Assembly (NCBI GenBank): GCA_965112965.1
Contig: CBCOTE010000020.1
Coordinates: forward strand, 62,001 to 126,000
DNA: 64,000 nucleotides
Reading direction: 5' to 3'
DNA from: CBCOTE01 sp965112965
GTDB lineage: Bacteria; Desulfobacterota; Desulfovibrionia; Desulfovibrionales; Desulfovibrionaceae
Both the position numbers and the translations under genes were made by a program. The notes below the pieces were generated by a model, which was given only the letters and a program-made list of their open reading frames with translations, was not told the origin of the DNA and searched no databases. Within the stretch, counting starts at the first letter, position 1, and each line of letters starts with the position of its first letter. Of this stretch, positions 11,050-21,200 are shown one piece after another.

Positions 11050-11787
11050 ATGGCTGTCGCTAATAGCAAAAAACTAACAAATGGCATTGTTCTTTTAGTA
11101 AGCTTTTTAGTGGTTCTTTGGCTCATATTTGTGCCGTTTGAGGGTCTAGGCAATAAAAATACCCTAGAGTGGTCAGATGATTTATTCAATAAACTCTCCA
11201 AAGGTTCGTCATATTTTATTCCAGCCATGCAAAAGATCGCGGACAAATATCAGGGCAATATTTTTGAAGTCAGCTATCCAATCAAAGTAAAGGCTGCTAA
11301 GATGAACAAATTCGAGCTGATCAAGGTACTTACCTCTATCGTTCCCATGGCTGATGCTACGGTCACGGCTGCCGGTGACCATATCACCCTCAAGGCTGAT
11401 TTGGGCAAATTGCTCACCCAAGTGAATAAAGATTCTGACCTCATGTATAAAAATGACGGCAAGGCTATCGTCGACGTTTATCATATTGATGAAAAAAAAG
11501 TTATCAGCGCTTGGTGGGAGCTCTTGTCACAAGCAATTCTCCCTATGCAAAAAAAAGGTCTGCATGGTGAGGCTATGGCTATGGACAAGGTGAGCAAAAA
11601 GAGTTTGGAACCGGCTCTTAACTATTATACTATTCCGGCTGAGAGCATCGGCTCTAAGTGGCTTACGGTCACTTGTCTTTTAGTGTTTTATGTGATCTAT
11701 ACACTTTGGTACGGGTATGGAATCTTTGAGCTCTTCGCGGGTATGGGGCTTTCGGCTTCAAAGCCCAAAGCAAAGAAGGAAGTTTAA
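11050..11787 (+). CDS. Membrane-anchored protein of unknown function, TauE operon
   Basis: I do not recognise a named family. The 245-residue protein has a membrane segment at about residues 12-31, a soluble mixed helix/strand region of about 165 residues, and a second membrane segment at about 200-222, followed by a short basic cytoplasmic tail ending in KPKAKKEV. The middle part would lie in the periplasm. Start ATG at 11050 has GAGGAGGG about 8 nt upstream, overlapping the end of the exporter gene, so translation is probably coupled. The tight pairing suggests an accessory or partner of the exporter. That is inference from position only. Confidence 0.85.
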   Translation: MAVANSKKLTNGIVLLVSFLVVLWLIFVPFEGLGNKNTLEWSDDLFNKLSKGSSYFIPAMQKIADKYQGNIFEVSYPIKVKAAKMNKFELIKVLTSIVPMADATVTAAGDHITLKADLGKLLTQVNKDSDLMYKNDGKAIVDVYHIDEKKVISAWWELLSQAILPMQKKGLHGEAMAMDKVSKKSLEPALNYYTIPAESIGSKWLTVTCLLVFYVIYTLWYGYGIFELFAGMGLSASKPKAKKEV

Positions 11788-11933
11788 TAGTCAATAGACG
11801 GACTATGCAGGTCTTAGAATTCTTCAAGCGGCTCTTCTGTGGAAAGATAGAGACCCTTATCAAAAATCGAAAAAAGTTGTAGGTCGCTTTTAAAATCCGC
11901 TTTCATCATTTTCAACTAATTCTCTGTGCCAGT
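11788..11933. other. Short gap before the PEP-binding pseudogene
   Basis: No gene and no clear Shine-Dalgarno sequence before the ATG at 11934. The pseudogene may once have been the third cistron of the exporter operon. Confidence 0.5.
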
Positions 11934-14426
11934 ATGAAAGCGTTTGATGTAATGTCCGATATGGAGAAAGCTCTCCATATCGGACATTCTTTTGATATGG
12001 ACTTTGTGCGCAGCACGTGCACAGACGTAACAACTACTATCTTTCAAATCCTCAAATATCTTGGCGAGCTGGCTCCAGGTAAATACGAGGAACTCATCGG
12101 ATGCTTCAAAGAAATCCAGGCGTGCATTAACTCTACTTTGGCTCTCAAAGTAGATGTTACCGGGCCCTTAGTGCTGGACTTGGGTCAGGTAGATCAGCGC
12201 TATGTTGACTTGGTAGGTATCAAATTTACTAATCTGGCTAAGATTGGTGCACGGTTTGGATATAGCGTACCGGCCGGATTCATTGTTACTGCGGTCGCAT
12301 TTCGTCGTTTTATCGAACACAACAAACTTCAAGCAGAGATTAACCGACATATTCAGATAGCAAAAAATGGGTGTAGGAATCAGCTTTACAGCTTGGCTAC
12401 TTCCATCCAGCAGTTAATCATCAGCGCTGAGGTGCCGAACGATGTCTGTATGTCTATTCAGAAGAGTTACGAGCGGTTAGAGAACGCAGAAATTCAGGAC
12501 ATTACCATGGTCCTGCGTTCTAATGCCATAGAGGAGGACGCTTTAAACGTGGCCTATTCCGGCATTTACTATACCCAATCTAATGCGCAGTCCAAAAACT
12601 TTTGTCAGGCCTACAAGGAGGCTTTAGCCAACAAGTATACGTTCCAGGCTATGCACTGCCGCCTGCGTCGAGGTGTACCTGATGAGTATGTAGCTATGGC
12701 TGTTGGTTTTTTAGTCGTAACCCAAGCTGTAGCAGGTGGCGTGGCTTATTCGCGCAATCCTTTGAACCAGCGTGACGATACTGTGACCCTTAGCTCCGTC
12801 TGGGGTCTACTTAAAACCGTAGTGGATGGCAGCGCGGATGTAGACATCTTTCGTATGGCCTGGAGCGATCCACTAGCTGTTATTCAGCGAGATATCGCCT
12901 GCAAAATTAAATACTTCGCCTATCTGCCAGGAGAAGGTATCTGCCGACTAGAAGTACAGGGAGACAGACAATTCCAACCGAGCCTAACCGACGAGCAGGC
13001 CGTGAATTTGGCTCAAGCGGCTATACATCTGGAACAGATCTTTGGTGTAGCCCAGGATATCGAGTGGTCTATCGACCTTGATGGCGCGTTGCTTATCTTG
13101 CAATGCCATTCATTGTACCAAGTCGAGATTCTGAAAGGGGACGATGGATATTGTCTGGAGGATGCCGCAGCTGACGTGGAGCTGTTGGTATCAGGTGTAT
13201 TACGGTTAGTCCTGGGACAGCTTCAGGGCCTGTCTTTCGAGTGGAGCGAGAAGCTGATATTTTCAAGTTTCCACGCGGTACGGTGCTTTTTATCTACCAG
13301 GCTCAACCGTGCTATGCGGTTTTGTTTGCCTGGGCTGCGGCAGTAGTAGCTGAATGCGGTGGTCTAACTAGCTATTTGGCTGCTATAGCTCGTGAATTTG
13401 GGATTATTTAGTTGTCAAGGCGCTTGTGTGGCCCTTGAGTCTGGCGCTGTCGTCACCGTGGATGCTATGGCTCGTCGTGTATACTATGGCCGACAGGAGG
13501 CCGTCCTTGTCGCCGCCCATTCGCCATACATTCCCATGCGACATAGATCGGTATACGCTACCCTTAAGACCGCGGCCGAGTACATTATGCCACTGCATTT
13601 GTTCAACCCTGCCGCTCCGGAGTTCAAACCGGCTAATTGTTGGACTATGCATGACATTTTACGTTTTTGCCACAATAAGGTCGTAGCCGAAATATTTGTC
13701 TTTGGACAAGCGCATTGTCTGCCTGAGCGTTATAGCCGGCAATTAATATGTAAGGTTCCTATGCAGTATTGGATCATCGATTTAGATGACTGTTTTTCAG
13801 GCCCGCCTGCGGGCCGTTTCATCCACCTGGAGCATATCACCTCTATTCCCATGCTTGCTTTGTGGCGGGGTATAGTTGCTATCCCTTGGCGGGGCCGCCT
13901 TATCAGTTTTACAGGCTTCATAAGCGTGTTTATGGAGGCCACTACCAATCCTGAGTTGGTTGCTAGTCTACCAACACATTATACCGATCGGAACTACTTC
14001 TTGATCTCCAAGAATTATTGTACCTTGCAGGCGCGCTACGGCTTTCATTATCTCTATGTTGAGGCTTTAGTAGAGGACCATCCTATACGCAATTATGTTA
14101 ATTTTCAGTTTAAGGGTGGAGCGGCTAACCTCCATCGTCGTGTCTGTCGGGCCCGTATGGTGGCCAGAATGCTAGAACATTTCGGATTTACTGTAGAATT
14201 ATTTGAAGACACGGTGTTCGCCACGATAGAAGGTAAAGAACGGTCAATTATGGAGATAAATTTGGAAATTTTGGGGTATCTGCTTATACATACTAGACAG
14301 TTGGATATGGTATTGGACAGTGATGAGGATATTGAAATTTGGCAGGCCAAGTTATTCAACGATATAGCGCAAATCATCATGTCAGCTGCTTCAGCTATAA
14401 TCGGCACTGATACTGGAATATCCTAA
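11934..14426 (+). pseudogene. PEP/pyruvate-binding (PEP-synthase-like) protein, frameshifted
   Basis: The intact relative would be a large protein with an ATP-grasp pyruvate/PEP-binding half and a PEP-utiliser swivelling domain. Here 470 codons read in one frame to a TAG at 13344. The swivelling domain (FPRGTVLFIYQAQP, then VVAECGGLTSYLAAIAREFG) continues in the -1 frame from about 13250 to 13405. The rest (FSCQGA, ESGAVVTVDAMARR and about 330 more residues) is back in the original frame to 14426. The two shifts compensate. The phosphate-carrying histidine expected in the GG-x-x-SH motif is Tyr (TSYLA), as a C-to-T change would give. ATP-grasp motifs are eroded (LRSNAIEEDA, VGIKFTNLA). It is a recent pseudogene, or at most two truncated polypeptides without catalysis. 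Confidence 0.85.
11951..11988. repeat. Perfect 17-bp inverted repeat, 4-nt loop
   Basis: The left arm AATGTCCGATATGGAGA is followed by AAGC and then its exact reverse complement TCTCCATATCGGACATT. It lies 17 nt inside the 5' end of the PEP-binding pseudogene, where it reads as codons for SDMEKALHIGHS. An mRNA hairpin this strong so near the start would hinder translation. Whether it is regulatory, a mutation or chance is unknown. Confidence 0.9.
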
Positions 14427-15894
14427 AATCTTGACAAAGGTCCTGCGCTACCATCAATTAGTCTGATGACTATGGTCCTGCTCTGTTGGACATAGTGGTT
14501 CCTATTTTAGACATTTTTTTTGTTTAAGGAGCTGTTTCAGACTACTATCGATACAGTTCTGGAAAATATGTTAGTCCTGGACTAAAATTAGTGCGTGGTG
14601 GGCCTGAACAAGCAAATAATTCAGCGTATGGGGGGCATAAAGATAAGTTCTTGAATAAGCTGTATTGGATATGGTCTAAACTTTTGGAAGGAAAAAGTAG
14701 TTTATTTTTTATATCTAGCTTAATAAAAATTATCCAGCGTAGGCGATCTTTGCCATAATTTTAGCCATCCGAGGTTATAGCCATCGACTCCTGCCCAATG
14801 GGCAGTGTTGGTATTTTCTCATTTATTTTACCTTACCTGTTGGCCCTGGGGTAATCTGACCTATACACTAAAATAGTCGTTATTATAACATATTATCTCG
14901 TACCTACAAGGAACAGAGGCAATAATAGGATATGCTGGCCATTATTGAAAAAAAATGAGCGACAACCTAGCCCACTTATAATCTATTCTTTGCTATCTCC
15001 AGGCTTACAAGATTTCTACTTTGTTTAGAATGCTTTAATGTCAAAGAGTACGAGAAGCTGATCATCACCATCAATGAGACATAGCGGCTTAACATCATAT
15101 TTATTTTTTGTTTTAAACTTCGTCCAGACCGCTAAATGATAGTTGTAGGCTGGATCTAGACGTCATCCGCGGCCAAGGTTATCAAGCTTCTGGATATCGG
15201 CTACGGCCGTCAATTAAGACTGCTGCTTTCGTATTAACTAGAGCATTACATATTTCTGATCAAAAAAATATCCGAATCAGGTTAATCGGTGCCTTAATTA
15301 ACTTCATCAAGAATTACATGAAACTCATGCTTATGGGCAAAAAAAATTATTATCCGTATAGGCTAACTCAGCGACTGAGCTACTAAAAAACATAGTGGGT
15401 ACAGGATAAAAGCATGGACAAGATTGGCACGGCAAGACCTTTTATATGCTAACAAATATGAAGATGGTACCACTGTTACCTTGTTCTTTAAGCTGATGCT
15501 ATCTGGTGGATACCGACTAGGTCTGGACTAGATGTGGAAGAGACTTCTGGGGAGCCAGTAGAAGTTGGGGGCGACATTGTAGGGCGAAAGAATAGCCCAT
15601 ATTTTAGCTATCCACGCTTCAAAGTCCAAGCCTTCATGTTTCGCAGGAGGCTCTTCTCCATGATGAATTGTCGCCCCATAATGTTTTCGACTGAGCATAC
15701 TATCTTCCGCCATATAGGCAGCACACACTTTTGTGGTTTTTTAGTCCTTCATATTTTCCTCAATTATGAGTATTGTTAGCACTAAGGATCCATTTGTTGA
15801 ACTTCAAGCCTACACGTTCCTTATAGATGACATGTTTATAATTTTTTTAGCTCTTAGTTGATGGGCCCATGATGATTGCCCAGTTAAATTAATT
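14427..15894 (+). other. Degraded region with a probable dead sensor protein
   Basis: No intact gene. Around 14520-14620 one frame reads ELFQTTIDTVLENMLVLD, a stop, then VVGLNKQIIQRMGG, which resembles the start of a PAS sensor domain. Around 15245-15385 a further coherent piece reads SDQKNIRIRLIGALINF and then YPYRLTQRLSY. Together with the dead response regulator that follows, this looks like a lost two-component locus. The family call is tentative because each piece is short and separated by stops. Confidence 0.4.
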
Positions 15895-16390
15895 ATGTCA
15901 GTCGTTAAAACTATCGAGATCGTCTATATTAATACTATTCCTGATTACATCATTTTTTTTGACATCGTGACGTCCAATGTTGACGGCTGTACGGTGTGCA
16001 GGTATCTAAAAGAAAATTATTCTAGATTAAGCATATTCCGGTTATTTTCATCACGACTAAGAGTTAGACAGATGGTATTTTTTTTGTAGTTCTGATCCGA
16101 TGAATGGACTATGCACTAAGCTCTTTTACATCTGTCCATTATATGAGCATGCCTGCGCACCTGCCCGGACTTAAAGTGTAAGTATAGTATGCTCGAAGTC
16201 TAATGTTTCTGGATGGACTGACCAAACTTTCTAGCCGCTGGGCTTTCGACGATTCCCTGGAATGAGGATGACGCATATGTGTGAGACCAAACAACTAGTC
16301 ATAATTAGCTGCGCATTAAACAACTCAACTAAGACTATGACCTGCGATGCGTTGCCCCTTAATATTTTTTTGGTAGAGATATTTCGTCAA
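15895..16390 (+). pseudogene. Dead response regulator with receiver and GGDEF domains
   Basis: Three ordered pieces identify it. PDYIIFFDIVTSNVDG (Asp codon at 15961) matches the receiver phosphorylation site D-x-x-MP-x-x-DG, with MP changed to TS. After a frame change HIPVIFITTKS (from 16032) is the beta-4/beta-5 threonine-lysine region, and LRTCPDLK (16153-16176) is the last receiver helix, normally VRTHLxLK. Then DGLTKLSSRWAFDDSLE (from about 16212) is the N-terminal signature of a GGDEF diguanylate-cyclase domain, followed by two TGA codons where Trp is expected. The order receiver-GGDEF is that of PleD-like c-di-GMP regulators. Several frameshifts and stops show it is dead. Confidence 0.65.
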
Positions 16391-16455
16391 ATTATAACGT
16401 CCCACCAGGCGCCTTATTTAATTTTACTGTAACAGTCTGACTATTTGGTGATTTT

Positions 16456-17538
16456 ATGTCCTTGGAAAAACGTATATTTACCACTGAATGTCGGGCCGGC
16501 CAAGGTTTAGAGGATCTATTTATCTTGGCTGACGCTAGGTTGGCCCAGTCCAGCAATGGTCCCTTTTGGGCCCTGACTATCCAGGATGCCGCGGGCAAGC
16601 TCGATGCCAAAATTTGGAGTCCACTTAGTCAGCAGTATTCTGTTCTGCCTGTCGGCGCAGTAGTACTGGCCAGGGGGTTAGTGAAATCCTATCGCGATCA
16701 GCTCCAGCTGACCATCGATCAACTCCGGATTATCGATCTGAAAGCCGAAGGTCTCGATTATACTGGGTTGGTACCTACTAGCTCCGAACAGCCTGAGGCT
16801 TTACTCGGCCAGCTAGAAGAGATCAGTCGTGAGTATTTAGTCTGGCCGCCATGGCGTAAACTGATCTATCAGATATTTCAGGATCCGGAAATTCGCGCCC
16901 GTCTGCTCATTGCCACCGGTGCCAAAAGCGTGCACCACGCCTATGTGGGTGGCCTGTTAGAACACACGCTGTCCGTGGTTCAGATATGCATAGCTACATG
17001 TAATTACTATCCTCAATTGGATCGGGAAATACTGCTCACCGCCGCGATATTACATGATTTAGGTAAGGCTTGGGAGTTGACGAGTGTACCAGTGTGCGAC
17101 TATACTACTTTAGGTCGGCTTCTGGGCCATATTCTTATTGGGCTGGAAGTACTTGAACCATTTTTACGTGCATATATTCCAGATTCTGATCTGATTATAC
17201 ACCTGAAGCATCTCATTGTTAGCCACCACGGTGAGTACGAGTTTGGGTCTCCACGGCGACCTAAGACGGCTGAAGCCTTTGTCTTACATTATGCGGATAA
17301 TCTAGATGCCAAAATAAATCAGTTAACTGGAGTCTTTGATGACATGGTCCGGTCGGCGACTAAGAACGGCAATAAAACGAGAAATACTAATACGGAAGAT
17401 GCGATTGTAGAAAATGAGCCAAAGTGGTCGGCCTACCAGCGTACTTTGGAGCGATATTTATACCGGCCCAAGGTTACACCTAGTCCGTATGGTCGTATAC
17501 TGGAATCTAGCCTAGAAATGAACAGAGTCAATGAATAA
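16456..17538 (+). CDS. HD-domain 3'-5' exoribonuclease, YhaM-like
   Basis: A 360-residue protein with an N-terminal OB fold (about residues 10-95, including AKIWSPLSQQY) and a C-terminal HD phosphohydrolase domain. Metal-binding motifs are present: VHHAYVGGLLEHT near 160-172, ILHDLGK near 195, SHHGEYEFGSP near 257 and LHYADNLDAK near 276. That is the YhaM architecture, which shortens single-stranded RNA or DNA from the 3' end. ATG at 16456 is preceded by GGTG about 6 nt upstream. It ends 78 nt before tmk on the same strand, so the two are probably co-transcribed. Substrate preference is by analogy only. Confidence 0.88.
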   Translation: MSLEKRIFTTECRAGQGLEDLFILADARLAQSSNGPFWALTIQDAAGKLDAKIWSPLSQQYSVLPVGAVVLARGLVKSYRDQLQLTIDQLRIIDLKAEGLDYTGLVPTSSEQPEALLGQLEEISREYLVWPPWRKLIYQIFQDPEIRARLLIATGAKSVHHAYVGGLLEHTLSVVQICIATCNYYPQLDREILLTAAILHDLGKAWELTSVPVCDYTTLGRLLGHILIGLEVLEPFLRAYIPDSDLIIHLKHLIVSHHGEYEFGSPRRPKTAEAFVLHYADNLDAKINQLTGVFDDMVRSATKNGNKTRNTNTEDAIVENEPKWSAYQRTLERYLYRPKVTPSPYGRILESSLEMNRVNE

Positions 17539-17619
17539 GCCTCGCTGCTTGATCTCTTCTAGCGTTAAGCCGTCGGTATCCGCTGTGCGGGACCGTAAAG
17601 TGGCGCAAAATGAGGCATG

Positions 17620-18261
17620 ATGTTTTTATCATTTGAAGGTATTGAAGGCGCAGGAAAAACTTCGGTTGTCCGTAGCCTAAAAGAATATTTAGAAGACAGG
17701 GGATATCGCGTGCTGGTGACACGTGAGCCTGGAGGTAGTCAACTGGGGTTGACGTTGCGAACTGTTCTTCTGGATCTAAATAACACGGATATCTCAAAAG
17801 AGGCTGAGCTGTTTCTCTATCTTGCCGATCGGGCGCAGCATGTGAGCCAGGTAATCCGTCCGGCGCTGGACGAGGAGTATATCGTACTATGTGACCGCTA
17901 CGCCGATTCAACAGTGGTCTATCAAGGCTTTGGCCGCGGTTTGGATCTAGGCCGGCTACATGCCATGAATGATCTAGCTGTAGCTGGCCTATGGCCGGAT
18001 GCGACTTTCCTGCTGGATGTGAACCCGTGTATGGGCCTGAGCCGAGCTATGACACGACATAATCTGAATAACACGAACAAGAGTGAAGGTCGATTTGAAG
18101 CCGAAAGTCCTGACTTCCATACCAGGGTATGCAAGGGCTACCTCTATTGGGCGCAGCAGAATCGGGAACGTTTCCGAGTGGTGGACGCCACACATCCTAT
18201 GGAGACGGTTTTGGCCGAGGTACGCCGAATTGTGTATAATATACTGACTGTCCAGAAATGA
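17620..18261 (+). CDS. tmk: Thymidylate kinase
   Basis: Phosphorylates dTMP to dTDP in the cytoplasm. About 213 residues, normal for the family. The P-loop FEGIEGAGKTS is at the N-terminus, REPGGS at about 35, the DRYADSTVVYQG motif at about 88, and a lid region whose end reads GRFEAESPDF, followed by a conserved RV-GY helix. Two ATG codons are adjacent (17617 and 17620). The second is preferred because GAGG lies 4 nt before it, whereas it nearly touches the first. It follows the YhaM-like gene on the same strand. Confidence 0.95.
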   Translation: MFLSFEGIEGAGKTSVVRSLKEYLEDRGYRVLVTREPGGSQLGLTLRTVLLDLNNTDISKEAELFLYLADRAQHVSQVIRPALDEEYIVLCDRYADSTVVYQGFGRGLDLGRLHAMNDLAVAGLWPDATFLLDVNPCMGLSRAMTRHNLNNTNKSEGRFEAESPDFHTRVCKGYLYWAQQNRERFRVVDATHPMETVLAEVRRIVYNILTVQK

Positions 18262-21200
18262 GTTGTGCTTACGCAGTAGTCTATTCATTGCCTTAGTCAA
18301 TTTTTTTGTTAGATATAAACCTGTTATTTTCTGATTACGCTCAAGGGAGAGTAATTGCGGGCACTGAGTGTCTTCAACAACCCTTTTATAGTCGAGAGTT
18401 CAACTCTTCCTAGTTTAGAGATATATTCATCTTTTTCCTACAAAGTTCATTTATGACCAGCCAGTTCCCTTGTTTCTAAATTTGTCCATCCCATTTTAAA
18501 ACTATTTCCGAACAATAATATCATATTATGAGTCGTGCACGAGTGCCTGTCTATTACGTTTCATCATTTTTATTGATTGATCTTTATTTAGACCATCGGC
18601 TGGGCTTATTTCCAGGCTACATAGAGAGCGAGTTCATTTAAGCAACATGCTGCAGGCTGCAATACTGTTCATCTAAATATCTAGGGCTTTTTTTGTTCAG
18701 CGGGTGTAATGGTTAATTGTCTTGGGTCTATACACTAGACACAACTCTCATGAATGATCTGCACCAAACATCCGAGATTTTTTGTATCCTTACAACCTAA
18801 GGTTAACCAAATGGTTACTATTGGATGTGTCTACCTTCTTTGCCATAACCTTAAGCGCCTGGTCGTTACGCAGCAGAACCTATCTCCATCAGCCTGGAGC
18901 TGGTGTCAGCGACCTCGTGTGCCAGACACGGCAGGATTAAACAAAAAAATTTACCATGTCCGCCAGTTTTTTTCTCCCTGTTGCTTTGACGTCATAATGA
19001 TTAAAGAGTTCATATGAATGTACCATAATCAGGCCATTTTATTAAAATAATTGACATAATCATCTTGATTCCTTTTGGTTTCACTATCAATTTTCATCCT
19101 GTCAGTTTACGCATAGCCGTATTTTATTGGAGTTGGTTACTCTTTTGCCTAGATTAACGTGACCTGGCTACAGACGAGAATTTTTCTGTGTTACTTGCCA
19201 AGTAACGATTTAACTGGGTAAGACATAATTTATGCGTACCGGAGCCACCCAGTTTTTAACCAAATATGTTTAGCTTTGTGGCCATAAAACTAATTAGCAA
19301 TGAATAGTCGTACTGTTTTTAGAAGTCGATATTACCGATTTTTGGCTACCAAGAGTAACATCATACTCAGCAAGAGGTCGGTATTTAGTGTTTTTTAGAA
19401 CTGAATGGCTCCTTAGTTTAATTTATCGTCTAGGTGATAACAATAATCATGCGCATATATTAAGACTACAATATATTATATTTGGACTCATATACGTTAC
19501 CATAACTTTAGTATTTATTTTTTTCATTGTTGTCCTGAATATCGTGAAGACGAGCGAGGCTCTATATAAACAAATTTAGTCAATTCCTACTTTCGTGTAA
19601 GTTGTGTTCAGTAAGATCTAGCATATATGCTAGTCTGACAGATAAATTGTCCTTATCTTGTTGTCATTATGTATTTTTAATGTTGGCTAATTAATAGATT
19701 GATTTTTAACTTTAGTATTTGGCAGAACAATAGTCTATTTATATGCAACAGTAGGCGCAGGCAAAGTGGTAATAGTGTCAAATAGTAGGCTTTTTTTTAT
19801 CTATATTAATACATTTAAAAAAAAGAGTATTTAGTGGAGTAAATATCGCAGAAAAATATAAATTTGATGTCGTTGATCAGTTCGCCTTACATGTCTCGGA
19901 TAGGTTTACAAATGAAGAAAGAACAGGCGTTAACGGATTTTTAACAAACAGATTGCGTAGAATGTTATGTATCATGCTGGTCATAATATGCTCATTTACC
20001 ATTCGGTACAACTAATATGGAAGGGCTATGGACAAGACTAAGAATGGTCTCGGCTAACTTGATATCTGGCAGCATGGTCACCAGAGACGTGATGTTAGTT
20101 AAAGTAAGGAGTATTATGAGCAGCCTACTGAGATTTTTTTGTACCGCTGACACGGAAATAGTACGGTAGGACGCCGTGAGTAGTCTATTATAAGGCTTGT
20201 CCTTGACTTTTGTCGTGAGCTTGTCGGTTATGTTTTTTTTAGAGTCTAGTATGTAAGTCCACTTTTGTGACGTTAAATGTACTAATGCTTACAGTGCGCT
20301 TTTTTTTGGCCGCGTTATCGTCAAGCATAGCGACCTTAAATTAACTTAGTTTTTACTCCATTAGTTCCAATTCAGAATAAAATTAGGATATTTGCTCGGC
20401 ATTTAAGTTATAATGTACGTCGTTGATGATATTGACCGAGCTTCAATGGTTGCCAGTAGTGGCTTCATTAATTTCTGTGATGTATTTATGGATGTGTTAA
20501 ACTGAATGAGCAGTTTTTTTAAAGCCGGAAGTGTCGAGGTAAAGAGGCTACGCAGACATGCGACAATAGATGCAGTGTAACTTGTTTTAGATAATGTGTA
20601 GGAACCAGTCCTGTCAGGGCCATATGTGTTTCATTTATTCCAAACCTACGGATAGTAGCATATTGATGAATCTTAGAATAGTTACTGCAGGTGTATTTCA
20701 TTGTTTGAACTATCTGGTGATAGTTACCATATCTGTGGACTTTTTTTGGCCACGACGGACGTAATTAAAAACTAAGGGCAGCCTTTATTGATTCATTTTG
20801 AGCGGTGCGTTGGTATGGCGGATTATGAAGGGTCCACAGCATTACAGGCCTAAGGTAATTATATTTTGCGTTATAGAATATCCTGGATGGAGTCTGCCTG
20901 TAGCAGGTTGGTGGGCTGATGTATTACACATCGGCTGCAGCGATATAACCATTTTCCTTTTATAGTCGATCAAAACTAAAGTAGCATATGGGAGTGTTTA
21001 TAGTCTCCCAATAAAGGTAGTTCTAAAATTGATGGCTAGGCTATCTAAGTATAGACAAAACTAGTCCTTAATATCGTTTTTCACAAGGAAGGCAGTGAAG
21101 TAGACCGGTAAGGTGTTGGGTATACATTCGGTATTAAAGATATACAACCGCAGGTGTATGATATATTTTTTGTAGTGATAGTAGATAATATTACAGGTGA

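Noticed and set aside
18340..18420. tRNA-like T-arm (GAGAGTTCAACTCTTC) in degraded DNA
   Set aside because: The stem has mismatches in tRNA register, and no acceptor, D-arm or anticodon arm can be folded around it.
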